Of a stretch of 56,128 nt of DNA, positions 8,495-18,117 are shown one piece after another. The stretch is from Chitinophaga pinensis (lineage in GTDB: Bacteria > Bacteroidota > Bacteroidia > AKYH767-A > OLB10). The translations under genes were made by a program, and so were the position numbers. Position 1 is the first letter of the stretch, and every line of letters starts with the position of its first letter. A model generated the notes under the pieces. The model was not told the DNA's origin, searched no databases, and was given only the letters and a program-made list of their open reading frames with translations. Location: contig CALQOD010000006.1 of the NCBI GenBank assembly GCA_943332105.1, forward strand, positions 1-56,128. The letters are read 5' to 3'.

Positions 8495-9898
8495 TTAGTT
8501 GGTTTTTAATATTCGAGTTACATTTTTAAATGCACCCTGTTCAACAGTAATCATATATAAACCATTCATTAAGTTTTTACCAAATTGAATAGTGTTTTGA
8601 CTTCCATCAAAATTAAAAGTATCAATTGTTCTTCCGCTTAAATCAGTAATAGTAACTACAGCAGGTGCGTTTTCTAAATCACTGTTTAGTACTAGATTAA
8701 ACTCAGAACTTGATGGGTTAGGGAAAATTTGAGCATCAATTACAGTTCCATCAGCACGTTCAGCAAATGATAACGTTGTATGGTTCGGACGGAGTGTAGC
8801 AATTCCAATTTGGCATACACTGCCATAACAATATCCAACTCCATCTATATAAGGACGAACACGAACATTATAGAACTTAGTAGGTTGTAAAGCCGGTGTT
8901 ACGTCAGCAAAGCGACACCATTGAGTATTTGAAATGTATGTCCAAGTAATTCCTGGATGTGCTGTTTCTTCAAACTCAAATTCATATTGAGGTGTTGTTA
9001 AATAAGGTAAAACAACTGCACATTTAATACTATCAGTGCTATTAAAGTTAAATATTCCGCAATCCTGAGATCTTAATTCAACTTGGCGGATTGAACGAAT
9101 CACCGTTCCCGAAGATGAAAATTTACAAGTTCCATTTAATTGAACTGTTAAATAAACAGTTGAAGTATCTAAAACAGTTCCGCCAGCGCTACCGTCCATT
9201 AAAATTGAAACTGCCTGATTAGCAGAAGACCCTCCTGATGTTGTTCCATCAAACCAATGCCATTCATAACTTGAAAATCCTTGGTCTGCAACTAAATCAA
9301 CGAATCCAGGTTTGCAAACTGTTAATGATGATAATGCGTTTACTGCAGGCTGATAACCATTGTCGTAAACATTGATATCTACTGTTGTAGATGCAGAGTA
9401 ATTACATCCACCTGCATTAGTAGAAGTTGTCAAAGCATAAGTACCTGACTGGGAAGCATAAGTATATGGTAAGTTAGAGCCGTTACTCCAAGAATAAGAA
9501 TAATAAGGTCTTCTTCCCTTAGCAATAAGTTTTACTGAGTCTCCAGGACATAAATTCGTGTTTCCTTTTACAGCAATCTGTGGGGTTGGAGAAACAACAA
9601 CAGTGTAAGGAACTAATGCACTTGAAACAGTTCTAACTCCGTTGTATAAAGTTTGTCCTGTTACTCTTACTCGGTAAGATCCTGAATTATTCACAATAAT
9701 TGTTGGAGTAGTTTCTCCTGTTGACCATAAATAAATAAAGGGTCCATTCATACCCGTTGTATTGGCTGACAACGTAGTTCCATCACAAACAGTAGGGCCT
9801 GCAGGCGAAATTGAAACGCTTGCATTTTGGGCATTAACATTGGTTACAAAAAGTAAAAGCAATGTGATAATGCAATTAAAAGTAATTGATTTTTTCAT
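8495..9898 (-). CDS. Secreted Ig/PKD-like protein with T9SS type A sorting domain (paralogue 2)
   Basis: 467 residues from ATG 9898, where MKKSITFNCIITLLLLFVTN opens a signal peptide ending VNAQ|NASVS. The layout matches paralogue 1: NASVSISPAGP start, YLWSTGETTPTI, NLCPGDSVKL, YSWSNGS, SGTYALTTST, DNGYQPAVNAL, QNGTCKFSS-like cysteine segments, then the sorting domain (AQIFPNPSSSEFNLVL, NGLYMITVEQG). Identity to its neighbour is high everywhere, including the sorting domain, so divergence looks recent. The start is divergent from the sensor kinase gene, about 195 bases apart. Confidence 0.85.
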   Translation of the reverse strand: MKKSITFNCIITLLLLFVTNVNAQNASVSISPAGPTVCDGTTLSANTTGMNGPFIYLWSTGETTPTIIVNNSGSYRVRVTGQTLYNGVRTVSSALVPYTVVVSPTPQIAVKGNTNLCPGDSVKLIAKGRRPYYSYSWSNGSNLPYTYASQSGTYALTTSTNAGGCNYSASTTVDINVYDNGYQPAVNALSSLTVCKPGFVDLVADQGFSSYEWHWFDGTTSGGSSANQAVSILMDGSAGGTVLDTSTVYLTVQLNGTCKFSSSGTVIRSIRQVELRSQDCGIFNFNSTDSIKCAVVLPYLTTPQYEFEFEETAHPGITWTYISNTQWCRFADVTPALQPTKFYNVRVRPYIDGVGYCYGSVCQIGIATLRPNHTTLSFAERADGTVIDAQIFPNPSSSEFNLVLNSDLENAPAVVTITDLSGRTIDTFNFDGSQNTIQFGKNLMNGLYMITVEQGAFKNVTRILKTN

Positions 9899-9961
9899 CG
9901 AAGCAATTTTTAAAATAAGATTAATTTTAAGAAATATTTTGAAAAGCGAATTTAAGGAATC

Positions 9962-9969
9962 CAAAGTTA
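9962..9969 (-). promoter_or_regulatory. Candidate -7 box (TAACTTTG) of paralogue 2
   Basis: TAACTTTG on the minus strand is an exact TAnnTTTG match about 63 bases before ATG 9898, in the divergent intergenic region shared with the sensor kinase. Confidence 0.45.
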
Positions 9970-10093
9970 ATATGCAATTTAAAAATAATTTTTTGGCTTT
10001 TATACACATTTTAAGTGTTAATAAAGGATTCTTTTGGGTGAAAAAACACCATTATGGAATGATTTGAAACTATATTTTTATATTTCCGAACAA

Positions 10094-13000
10094 ATGCCCC
10101 TTATGTATAAATTTTATTGTCTCTTTTTTCTTTTATTTTTTTGCTATTCAGTACCCTATGCACAAAGGACTAGTTTGATAAATTATAGTCAAAGTAATGG
10201 GTTGCCAGGAAACCAAATTAATGATATTATTCAAGATCGCAATGGTTTAATTTGGATTGCAACTATGTCGGGTATTGTAACCTTTGATGGAAAATCATTT
10301 TCAACAATAAATAATTGGGAAGATATTGCCAATATTCCAATCAAATCAATTTATCAGGATAATAAAGGAAATTTATGGTTTGGGTCAATAAGAAAAGGAT
10401 TGTTTAAATTTTCTGGTACTAACCTATCCGTTTTTAATACTGATAATGGTTTGCCCAATAATATTATAAATGTAGTGAAGGGAGATGGGGACAATGGTAT
10501 TTGGATAGGTTCCAATGATGGTCTTTCGCATTTTGATGGTGAAAAATTCATTAATTACTCCGTAAAAAATGGATTGCCTAGCAATATCATTTTTGATGTG
10601 ATGAAAGACATGGAAGGCAAGGTATGGTTAGCTACTGCTAATGGGGTGTCAGTCTTTTTTAATGACAAGTTTATTAATTATTCGTCAGGGGTGGCAGGCT
10701 TTAAAAGTAATATTGTTTACTGCATAGCTCAATCAAACAATGGTGAGATTTGCTTTGGTACATATGATGGCTTGTCTGTTTTAAAAGACAACTATTTTAC
10801 TAATTATAATTCAACCAATGGCTTGCCTAGTGATAGGGTTGAATCTTTATTATTTGATAAAGATAATGTGCTATGGGTAGGTACTTACGGGGGAGGGTTA
10901 GTAAAAATGAATGGGGATTCATTCGAGACTGTTTCACTAGGAGCAGGGGTTAATAGTAAAATTATTACATCTGTTTTAAATGATAAAGAAGGTAACTTCT
11001 GGATTGGTACATGGTCTGGGGTTTTTAAATATGATAATAATCGGTTTTTAACTTATAATGTAGAGGATGGCTTGGGAGGCAATAACATATTATCTGTTTA
11101 TTTTGAAAAAAACACTAATCAGATTTTTTTAGGGACTCTTGCTGGTGGATTAAATATTTTAAAAGACAATAAAGTATTAGCTACTGTTTTAAGTGGTAAT
11201 AGTGTATGGTCAATAGAAAAAGAAAATGAAAATTCGGTTTGGTTAGGCACTACAAATGGTCCTGTTTTATATGATTTACACACAAATAAATTAACTTACC
11301 CTTTAAATCAGATTCAGAATAATATCATCTATGCAATTAAAAAGGCAAGTAACGGGATTCTGTATTTAGGAACTGATAAGGGATTGTATAAATATGCTGG
11401 TCGACAATTATCCTTGATTAATTCCCGAAATGGAATGGCCAATGAAAATGTAAGATCAATTTACGAAGATGAAAACCATGTAATATGGGTCGGCACAATG
11501 AAAGGTGCTTTTCAATTAAATAATGATCATGCAATTTCATTTAATGACCTTTTCGAACTAAAAAAAACACCCGTAACAACAATAACAAGTGATGGTAACG
11601 GTTCAATCATAATTGGAGGTTATGACTTAGGTATTGTGGTTTTTAATAATACTAAATCCGCTAAACTGAAAACAAATTTGATCAATTCAAATTCAGGCTT
11701 GTCAAGTGACAAGGTCCTCTTTACTTTGTTTGATAAAAAGAATTATTTATGGATTGGGACTACTTCGGGAATTGACCGACTTGACTGGAATTCTTACCTG
11801 AAAAACCATAAGATTTCACTTAATCATTTAAATAAAAGTAACGGTTATAATGGGGTTGAAACAAATGCAGCAGCACAAGATAATATTGGTAATTTATGGC
11901 TAGGATCAGTTAATGGTGCAATCAAATTTAATTCTTCAATTGGGTTTATTAAAACTTATTTACCATCTCTTTCCTTAACAAAAGTTCAGTTATTTTTTGA
12001 AGATGTTGATTGGTTGAAAAAGAATTTTAGTGTTAACTCGCATACAGGTTTGCCAATTGATTTGGTTTTAAACTTTAATGAAAACAATTTAAATTTTGTT
12101 TGTACTGGTGTGTTTTTAACTGCACCAGAAGAGTTGCGTTACAGGTATTTTCTTGATGGTTTTGATGATCATTGGTCGCCACTTACAAAGTCTAATTTTG
12201 CTAATTACTCAAACATTGCCCCTGGCAAATATATTTTTAAAGTGCAGGCCTCCGCAAACGGTTACGATTATACGATGCCATTAACTTTTGCTTTTGAAAT
12301 TAAAGCCCCTTACTATAAAACCATTTGGGCTTATATTTTTTATATTATTTCCTCAACAGCAATCATCGTTTTTAGTTATCGATATCGAACTCGCACACTG
12401 CGTATAGCCAAGGAAATTTTAGAAGACAAGGTAGAAGATCGTACTAAAGAGCTTCAAGTTAAAAACATTGAATTAGAGAAGTTATCGCTTGTAGCATCGG
12501 AAACGGATAATTCCATAATGATTTTTGATGCCAAACAACAATTAGAATGGGTCAACACTGGTTTTGTAAAGTTAACAGGGTATACACTTTTAGAATATCA
12601 GCAAATAAAAGGTAAAACGCTTACAAGTATGTCTTCTAATAAGGATGTACCGGTATTTATTAATGATATTATTAAAGAAAAAAAATCAATTGTATATGAA
12701 TCGGAAGTGTTTAGCAAATTAGATAAGCACTTATGGATGTCCTCAACGTTAACGCCTATTTTTGATGATCTAGGCGAGTTAAAGAATATTGTAATTATTG
12801 ATACAGATATTACTTTAAGGAAAAAAATGGAGGAGCAGATAAAATCTGCTTTAGAAGAGAAGGGGTTATTGCTACGGGAAATCCACCATCGGGTTAAAAA
12901 CAACTTGCAAATAATAATTAGCTTGTTCAATTTACAGACGAGTTATGTTGATGATGATAAAGCCTATCAGGCATTAAAAGAAGGACAGGATCGTATTAAA

Positions 13001-13471
13001 AGTATGGCACTTATTCATGAGCGTTTCTATCAATCAGATGGAATTTCAAAGATTGATTTTGATGAGTATACTCGAAAACTAATTGAACATTTATATGGCT
13101 CTTTTAAAATTAGTCCTGCTAATATAATTGTAGATTTTCATGTGGATAATGTACATTTGGATATTGATACTGCAGTACCCTGCGGGCTAATAATAAATGA
13201 AATTGTTTCAAATGCTTTTAAGCATGCTTTCAGTGATAAAGAAAAAGGACATATTTACATTCAACTAAACAATACAATTGAAGGGGAATATTTTCTCGAA
13301 ATCAAAGATGATGGAGTAGGAATGCCAGCTGGATTTAATCTTGAAAATGCCAATTCATTAGGGTTTCAGTTAATACAGGCATTGTCGGATCAGTTGGATG
13401 GTAAAATGGAATTAGTAACTTTACCAAATAACGGCTTAACCTATAAATTAAATTTTAAAAAAATAAGCTAA
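10094..13471 (+). CDS. Two-component sensor: periplasmic propeller, Y_Y_Y domain, PAS, HisKA_2 histidine kinase
   Basis: About 1125 residues from ATG 10094 (10103 is an alternative); the in-frame ATG at 10034 would bury the signal peptide. Order: signal peptide ([17 protein letters not shown]); two-component-regulator propeller repeats over ~25-620 (recurrent DNGLPNNII / [10 protein letters not shown] / FWIGTWSG units); Y_Y_Y domain ([27 protein letters not shown]); one membrane helix ([20 protein letters not shown]); short coiled coil; PAS ([18 protein letters not shown]); HisKA_2 H-box [12 protein letters not shown]; HATPase with [12 protein letters not shown] and DDGVGMP. An inner-membrane kinase sensing a periplasmic ligand. 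The regulator gene starts 9 bases later. Confidence 0.92.
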   Translation: MPLMYKFYCLFFLLFFCYSVPYAQRTSLINYSQSNGLPGNQINDIIQDRNGLIWIATMSGIVTFDGKSFSTINNWEDIANIPIKSIYQDNKGNLWFGSIRKGLFKFSGTNLSVFNTDNGLPNNIINVVKGDGDNGIWIGSNDGLSHFDGEKFINYSVKNGLPSNIIFDVMKDMEGKVWLATANGVSVFFNDKFINYSSGVAGFKSNIVYCIAQSNNGEICFGTYDGLSVLKDNYFTNYNSTNGLPSDRVESLLFDKDNVLWVGTYGGGLVKMNGDSFETVSLGAGVNSKIITSVLNDKEGNFWIGTWSGVFKYDNNRFLTYNVEDGLGGNNILSVYFEKNTNQIFLGTLAGGLNILKDNKVLATVLSGNSVWSIEKENENSVWLGTTNGPVLYDLHTNKLTYPLNQIQNNIIYAIKKASNGILYLGTDKGLYKYAGRQLSLINSRNGMANENVRSIYEDENHVIWVGTMKGAFQLNNDHAISFNDLFELKKTPVTTITSDGNGSIIIGGYDLGIVVFNNTKSAKLKTNLINSNSGLSSDKVLFTLFDKKNYLWIGTTSGIDRLDWNSYLKNHKISLNHLNKSNGYNGVETNAAAQDNIGNLWLGSVNGAIKFNSSIGFIKTYLPSLSLTKVQLFFEDVDWLKKNFSVNSHTGLPIDLVLNFNENNLNFVCTGVFLTAPEELRYRYFLDGFDDHWSPLTKSNFANYSNIAPGKYIFKVQASANGYDYTMPLTFAFEIKAPYYKTIWAYIFYIISSTAIIVFSYRYRTRTLRIAKEILEDKVEDRTKELQVKNIELEKLSLVASETDNSIMIFDAKQQLEWVNTGFVKLTGYTLLEYQQIKGKTLTSMSSNKDVPVFINDIIKEKKSIVYESEVFSKLDKHLWMSSTLTPIFDDLGELKNIVIIDTDITLRKKMEEQIKSALEEKGLLLREIHHRVKNNLQIIISLFNLQTSYVDDDKAYQALKEGQDRIKSMALIHERFYQSDGISKIDFDEYTRKLIEHLYGSFKISPANIIVDFHVDNVHLDIDTAVPCGLIINEIVSNAFKHAFSDKEKGHIYIQLNNTIEGEYFLEIKDDGVGMPAGFNLENANSLGFQLIQALSDQLDGKMELVTLPNNGLTYKLNFKKIS

Positions 13472-13480
13472 TTGTAATTT

Positions 13481-14611
13481 ATGAGCAAAACTAGAATTCT
13501 CGTTGTTGAAGACGAAAGCATCGTTGCAAAAGATATTCAACGCACCCTCGAAAAGTTAGGGTACGAAGTACCCGCAACAGCATCTTCTGCTGCAAGTGCA
13601 TTTGAAAAACTTGAAGAGATTGAACCAGACCTTGTGTTTTTAGATGTAAAATTAAAAGGAGATCAAGACGGAGTTCATATTGCAGAACATATAAAAGATC
13701 GTTATGATATTCCAGTTATTTTCCTGACTTCATTTATTGATCAGGATACTATTGATCGTGCAAAAGTAACTGAACCTTATGGTTACCTTGTTAAGCCCTT
13801 CAACGAAGGTGATTTGAAAACAACAGTTGAAATGGCGCTATTCAAATTTTCGAAAGATCGTGAATTGCGATTGTCAGAACAGCGTCTTTCAAATGCACTA
13901 GGAAAAATTGAAAATGCTGTTTTTGTTACTGATCAAGATTTGCGTTTGAATTATATTAATGAAAAAGCGCTTTCTATTTGTGGTGGATTAAGTGGAATGG
14001 ATTCAATAGGACTTGATATATATTCTTTGATTGGAATTGAAAAAGAGGGTGGTGTATCAATAACAAAAGATGATTTGAAAAGTACAGTTATAAGAGATAA
14101 TGTTTTTTCATTATCCAACGCCTACGTGATTATTAAAAAAGATAATAGTAATATTCCTTGTAACTTCACTGCTTCTGCAGTGCGCGATGAAAAAGATAAT
14201 TTCTTAGGAGTAGCAATTGTAGTTACCGATGCTAGTGAGTCAACAGCTCCTGCAACTACTCAAGCTTCACCATCAACTGTAATGGATAATCAGGTGGTGC
14301 AAAATTCTTTCTTTGTTAAGAAAGGTTCAATGCTCGTTAAAGTATATTTAGATAATGTGCAATGGATTCAGGCAATGGATAACTATGTAATTATTCAAAC
14401 TAATACGGATCAGTTTATCATCCACTCAACAATGAAAGATGTAGAGATGAAATTGCCTTCTTCTAAATTCTTGCGAGTACATCGTTCATACATTATTCCA
14501 TTGGAAAAAATTACCGTATTAGACGAAAACTCAGTGTTAATCGGAGAAAAAACTATTCCTATTGGAAAGTCTTATAAGGAGGTGTTTATGTCAAGATTAA
14601 ATTTCTTGTAA
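13481..14611 (+). CDS. REC-PAS-LytTR response regulator
   Basis: 376 residues. Receiver domain 1-120 has acidic pocket VVEDES, phospho-acceptor Asp55 (LVFLDVKLKG), Thr83 and Lys105 (YGYLVKPF). Residues ~130-255 form a PAS-like sensor (ALGKIENAVFVTDQDLRLNY ... TASAVRDEKDNFLGV). A Ser/Thr/Ala-rich linker leads to a LytTR DNA-binding domain (~275-376; VQWIQAMDNYVII, FLRVHRSYIIP). It is almost certainly phosphorylated by the adjacent kinase (9-base gap). LytTR regulators bind direct repeats upstream of targets; the neighbouring T9SS paralogues are plausible but unproven targets. A PAS domain between receiver and LytTR is less common than plain REC-LytTR. Confidence 0.92.
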   Translation: MSKTRILVVEDESIVAKDIQRTLEKLGYEVPATASSAASAFEKLEEIEPDLVFLDVKLKGDQDGVHIAEHIKDRYDIPVIFLTSFIDQDTIDRAKVTEPYGYLVKPFNEGDLKTTVEMALFKFSKDRELRLSEQRLSNALGKIENAVFVTDQDLRLNYINEKALSICGGLSGMDSIGLDIYSLIGIEKEGGVSITKDDLKSTVIRDNVFSLSNAYVIIKKDNSNIPCNFTASAVRDEKDNFLGVAIVVTDASESTAPATTQASPSTVMDNQVVQNSFFVKKGSMLVKVYLDNVQWIQAMDNYVIIQTNTDQFIIHSTMKDVEMKLPSSKFLRVHRSYIIPLEKITVLDENSVLIGEKTIPIGKSYKEVFMSRLNFL

Positions 14612-14625
14612 CCTATAGTTAATTT

Positions 14626-14666
14626 AAAAAGAAACACCCAGAGTTTACCTCCGGGCGTTTCTTTTT
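14626..14666. terminator. Intrinsic terminator between convergent genes
   Basis: AAAAAGAAACACCC pairs with GGGCGTTTCTTTTT with a single A/C mismatch. T-runs on both strands serve the response regulator and the convergent yebC. Confidence 0.75.
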
Positions 14667-14681
14667 ACTACATATTTTAAA

Positions 14682-15398
14682 TTACTCTTCTTCGCGCATA
14701 TTGTGAAATACATTCTGCACGTCTTCATCTTCTTCAATTTTATCAATCATCTTTACCACTTCAGCACGCTGTGCATCATTAACTTCAGCATATGTTGCAG
14801 GAATTCGATCTAGCTCAGCACTAATAATTGTAATTCCTTTTTCTTCTAATGCTTTTTGCATCGGACCAAAGTCAGAAAAAGAAGTGTATACAGCAACTTC
14901 GTTTTCATCCGATTCAAATTCTTCAGCACCAAAATCAATCAGCTCTAATTCTAAATCTTCTAATGTGCGAGTACCTTTTTCAATGGTAAATATTCCTTTA
15001 CGGTTAAATATAAAATCTAACGACCCAGTTTTTCCTAATGAACCTTCTGAACGGTTAAAGTACATACGGATATTCGCTACTGTTCTTGTATTGTTATCAG
15101 TTGCTGTTTCAACTAATACAGCAACACCATGTGGCCCATATCCTTCAAAGATTACCTCGTCCATTGATTTAGCATCTTTTGCTTCAGCGCGATTAATAGC
15201 TGCCTCCACACGATCTTTAGGCATGTTCAACGCTTTTGCATTTTGCATCACCATTCTTAAACGTGGGTTTCCATCAGGACTAGAACCTCCTAATTTTACA
15301 GCAATCGCAATCTCTTTTCCGATACGAGTAAATGCTCTTGCATTTTTTGTATTGTTAGCAAATATTTTATGTTTCCTTTTTTCAAATGCGCGTCCCAT
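14682..15398 (-). CDS. YebC/PmpR family (TACO1-like) protein
   Basis: 238 residues, full length for the family. N-terminal signature MGRAFEKRKHKIFANNTKNA is a Bacteroidota variant of the usual MAGHSKWANIKHRK start; KLGGSSPDGNPRLRMVMQNA and GYGPHGVAVLVE are the diagnostic core. Members bind DNA or, as more recent work on YebC/TACO1 indicates, help ribosomes through proline-rich stretches. Here either role is by homology only. It follows ychF by 34 bases on the same strand with no terminator between, so the two are probably co-transcribed. Confidence 0.92.
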   Translation of the reverse strand: MGRAFEKRKHKIFANNTKNARAFTRIGKEIAIAVKLGGSSPDGNPRLRMVMQNAKALNMPKDRVEAAINRAEAKDAKSMDEVIFEGYGPHGVAVLVETATDNNTRTVANIRMYFNRSEGSLGKTGSLDFIFNRKGIFTIEKGTRTLEDLELELIDFGAEEFESDENEVAVYTSFSDFGPMQKALEEKGITIISAELDRIPATYAEVNDAQRAEVVKMIDKIEEDEDVQNVFHNMREEE

Positions 15399-15432
15399 GG
15401 TGAGCTTGATTTATAAGGTTAAATATAATTGT

Positions 15433-16533
15433 TTATACGTTAAATCTGAAATGCATTAAGTCGCCATCTTGCACAATGTATTCTTTTCCTTCCACAGCTA
15501 GTTTGCCAGCATCGCGGCAACCTGATTCAGATTCATACTTCAAGAAATCATCATAGTGAATTACTTCTGCTCTGATAAATCCTTTTTCGAAATCTGTATG
15601 AATAACACTTGCCGCTTGTGGGGCAGTCATGCCTTGATGTATTGTCCATGCACGAACTTCTTTTTCACCTGCAGTAAAATAGGTTTGCAGTTTTAATAAT
15701 TGATACGCAGTTTTAATCAATTTCGCAACTCCTGAGTCTGTTAATCCTAGGTCATCAAGAAATGCTTTTCTGTCTTCGAAACTTTCTAATTGAGATATGT
15801 CTGCTTCGATGGCAGCAGCAATAATTAAAATATCTGCATTTTCACCTTTGATTGCGTTCTTAACTGCATCCACATGTCCATTGCCATTTACAACTGACCC
15901 TTCATCAACGTTACACACGTATAAAACTGGCTTTGTAGTCAACAACATTAAGTCTTCAACAGTTTTCCAATCTTCTTCGGATAATGGAGCTGAACGAGCA
16001 GACAATCCTTTTTCTAAGTGAGCTTTTATAATTTGATAGATTTCAAATGTTTTCTTCGCATCTTTATCTGTGCCCACCTTAGCAGCCTTTTCAATTCGCT
16101 GCATTCTTTTCTCTATTGTTTCTAAATCTTTTAATTGTAATTCGATATCGATTGTTTCTTTATCTCTCACAGGATTTACCTGCCCATCTACGTGCACCAC
16201 ATTGGGGTCATCAAAGCAACGTAACACGTGCAAGAGGGCATCGCACTCACGAATATTTCCTAAAAACTGATTTCCTAATCCTTCACCTTTACTTGCGCCT
16301 CGTACAAGACCTGCTATATCAACAATCTCCACTGTTGTAGGAACTACACGTTGTGGTTTTACTAATCTCTCTAACTCATTAAGTCTATCGTCTGGTACTG
16401 TTATTACACCAATGTTTGGCTCTATCGTACAGAATGGAAAATTAGCAGCAACAGCTTTTGCATTCGATAAACAATTAAATAAGGTCGACTTTCCAACATT
16501 GGGTAGTCCAACAATCCCACATTTTAATCCCAT
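15433..16533 (-). CDS. ychF: Redox-regulated ATPase YchF (Obg family)
   Basis: 366 residues. P-loop GIVGLPNVGKSTLFN (6-20), switch region DIAGLVRGASKGEGLGNQFL, and a NxDE-type G4 variant (YVCNVDEG) as expected of YchF, which prefers ATP over GTP. A coiled-coil insertion at about 130-170 and a C-terminal TGS domain (REVRAWTIHQG, FIRAEVIHYDDF, YIVQDGDLMHFRF). It associates with the ribosome and affects translation accuracy and oxidative-stress response. First gene of the ychF-yebC unit. Confidence 0.96.
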   Translation of the reverse strand: MGLKCGIVGLPNVGKSTLFNCLSNAKAVAANFPFCTIEPNIGVITVPDDRLNELERLVKPQRVVPTTVEIVDIAGLVRGASKGEGLGNQFLGNIRECDALLHVLRCFDDPNVVHVDGQVNPVRDKETIDIELQLKDLETIEKRMQRIEKAAKVGTDKDAKKTFEIYQIIKAHLEKGLSARSAPLSEEDWKTVEDLMLLTTKPVLYVCNVDEGSVVNGNGHVDAVKNAIKGENADILIIAAAIEADISQLESFEDRKAFLDDLGLTDSGVAKLIKTAYQLLKLQTYFTAGEKEVRAWTIHQGMTAPQAASVIHTDFEKGFIRAEVIHYDDFLKYESESGCRDAGKLAVEGKEYIVQDGDLMHFRFNV

Positions 16534-16552
16534 GATTCAAATTTTAAGTCTG

Positions 16553-16560
16553 CAAAAATA
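16553..16560 (-). promoter_or_regulatory. -7 box of ychF (TATTTTTG)
   Basis: Minus-strand TATTTTTG matches TAnnTTTG and lies 19 bases before the ychF ATG (16533). Confidence 0.5.
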
Positions 16561-16624
16561 ATTTAAAAAACGGAATAATCAGAGGTTAATCCATCTCTAA
16601 AAACTCAGATTTTGGGTAATTAAT

Positions 16625-17509
16625 CTAATCTTCGAAGAATTTTACCTGATGCAGGCGTAAGAAATCTTTAATCACCGACACATGAATACATTGCCCCACA
16701 TGTAGAAAAGGGGAATTGCTTACTTTCTTAACGGTGCTTCCAAAAGGTATTTCCAAATCTACTAAGTCGAAGCCTAAGTGTAAATGCTTGGTAGAACTTT
16801 GCATCCCATATATAACTCCTTCGTGGTCGAAAAGCGGTCCTCCACTTTGTCCTCGTAAGCCTGGAGAACTCATTTCAATCCCTACAATTTTCCCATTGGG
16901 CGCAAGCATCCGTGTTACAATTCCATCAATTGGAAAACTAGGTGAAAATTGATGCCCTTCTTTTGTCCACTCAATTTCATCAGTCTTGTAGTTATATACA
17001 AAATTGTTAAATTCAGGAAAGGGAAATCCTAAACGACACAATTGTTTTCCTTGACGAATATCATTGTCTTCTGATTTGAAGCGTGCATATCCTTGATATA
17101 AGATTTTTGTAAATCCTTTAAAAACTAATATTGCAAGATCTTGAGTAGGGTGCAAGTGACAATCCAATGAGGTGATTTTATCAAAACAGCCTAAAAAGCT
17201 TTGCTTCATTTGCACAATTGAATTATCTCTGAAATTGAATTCAGCCTCAATATCTTTTAAGTTATTGCTATAAATTTCGTCATTCTTTAATCGAAATCGC
17301 CGTTGTGAAAAGAGCAGATATTGCTGGTTTATTTGCTCTGCCTGAAGAATTTGTTCTGCAACATGTCGGCACGTAATCGCAACGCCTAAATCATTCACAA
17401 AAAACAAAGTTGCTGATCCTGGCATCACATGATTGTTCGGGTACAATCGCATAATACTATGGATGGGCTTTGTGAACCTGCTTACATCTTCAATTGCTCT
17501 TACAAACAT
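16625..17509 (-). CDS. Trypsin-like (S1 fold) serine protease without signal peptide
   Basis: 294 residues from ATG 17509; the upstream GTG at 17542 is inside a -7 box and is rejected. Catalytic triad readable in order: His49 in AITCRHVAEQ, Asp124 in HPTQDLAILVF, Ser222 in GLRGQSGGPLFD. There is no signal peptide or lipobox, so a cytosolic location is inferred, unlike DegP/HtrA or T9SS proteases; no PDZ domain follows. It resembles the 'serine protease/trypsin-like peptidase domain' proteins seen in Bacteroidota. Substrate unknown. It is divergent from the DUF4199 gene with only 39 bases between start codons. Confidence 0.8.
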   Translation of the reverse strand: MFVRAIEDVSRFTKPIHSIMRLYPNNHVMPGSATLFFVNDLGVAITCRHVAEQILQAEQINQQYLLFSQRRFRLKNDEIYSNNLKDIEAEFNFRDNSIVQMKQSFLGCFDKITSLDCHLHPTQDLAILVFKGFTKILYQGYARFKSEDNDIRQGKQLCRLGFPFPEFNNFVYNYKTDEIEWTKEGHQFSPSFPIDGIVTRMLAPNGKIVGIEMSSPGLRGQSGGPLFDHEGVIYGMQSSTKHLHLGFDLVDLEIPFGSTVKKVSNSPFLHVGQCIHVSVIKDFLRLHQVKFFED

Positions 17510-17541
17510 TTTTCTATTTTTACATCCGAAATCAAAACACA

Positions 17542-17549
17542 CAAACTTA
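17542..17549 (-). promoter_or_regulatory. -7 box of the serine protease gene (TAAGTTTG)
   Basis: TAAGTTTG on the minus strand matches TAnnTTTG 32 bases before ATG 17509. It overlaps the first base of the divergent DUF4199 start codon, so the two transcripts' control regions overlap. Confidence 0.45.
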
Positions 17550-18055
17550 TGAAAAGAGAAGTTAGTTACGGGCTCTATTATGGAGGATTTTCAATATTAT
17601 GGTTGTTAGTAATGTATGTTACAGAATTGAATCGCTCCAGTTCCGCTAGTTATTTGAATTATGTCAACTTGCTGGTATTGGCATTTTTTATTAATCAATT
17701 TGTTAAAGAAATAAAACTAGTAAGCGAAGGTTTTATTTCATTTTCGACAATTTTTAAAGGCGGATTATTAATTGGAACAATAGGTGGAGTTATTTCCTCA
17801 ATTTTCTTTTATGTGCAGGTTAAATTTATTGATACTGGCTATGTAAGATTTGTTTTAGATCAAGCGATGATTGAAATGCAAAAGAAAGGAATGGGAGATG
17901 AGATGATTGATATGAATATGAAGATGGCTGCAAAATGGACAACCGCAGAATTCTTCTTGTTGATGGGTGTTGTGGGTTCACTGTTTATTTCCTCATTTGT
18001 TGCTGTAATTATGGCCTTTACTATGAAAAAGCCAAATCCAAACGAGATTGCGTAA
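17549..18055 (+). CDS. DUF4199-family four-helix membrane protein
   Basis: 168 residues from ATG 17549. A longer frame exists upstream, but it runs antisense through the protease gene. Four hydrophobic segments: ~8-27, ~38-52, ~66-90 and ~125-150. The segments VKEIKLVSEGFISFSTIFKG and the GxxxGG-type glycine helix (GGLLIGTIGGVISSIFFYVQ) are typical of DUF4199, a Bacteroidota inner-membrane family of unknown function. No cofactor motif is visible. A strong terminator follows. A near-consensus -7 (TATTTTTA, 17515-17522) sits 26 bases upstream. Confidence 0.75.
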   Translation: MKREVSYGLYYGGFSILWLLVMYVTELNRSSSASYLNYVNLLVLAFFINQFVKEIKLVSEGFISFSTIFKGGLLIGTIGGVISSIFFYVQVKFIDTGYVRFVLDQAMIEMQKKGMGDEMIDMNMKMAAKWTTAEFFLLMGVVGSLFISSFVAVIMAFTMKKPNPNEIA

Positions 18056-18081
18056 TTCTGAAAAATATTTATTGTAAACTG

Positions 18082-18117
18082 AAACGTCCTGTAGTATTTA
18101 CTTCAGGACGTTTTTTT
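18082..18117 (+). terminator. Intrinsic terminator after the DUF4199 gene
   Basis: AAACGTCCTG pairs with CAGGACGTTT around a 12-nt loop, followed by seven Ts. It abuts the convergent rocD stop. Confidence 0.85.

Noticed and set aside
17429-17548. Upstream extension of the DUF4199 gene
   Set aside because: The extension would run antisense through the protease N-terminus. ATG 17549 gives a sensible first membrane helix.
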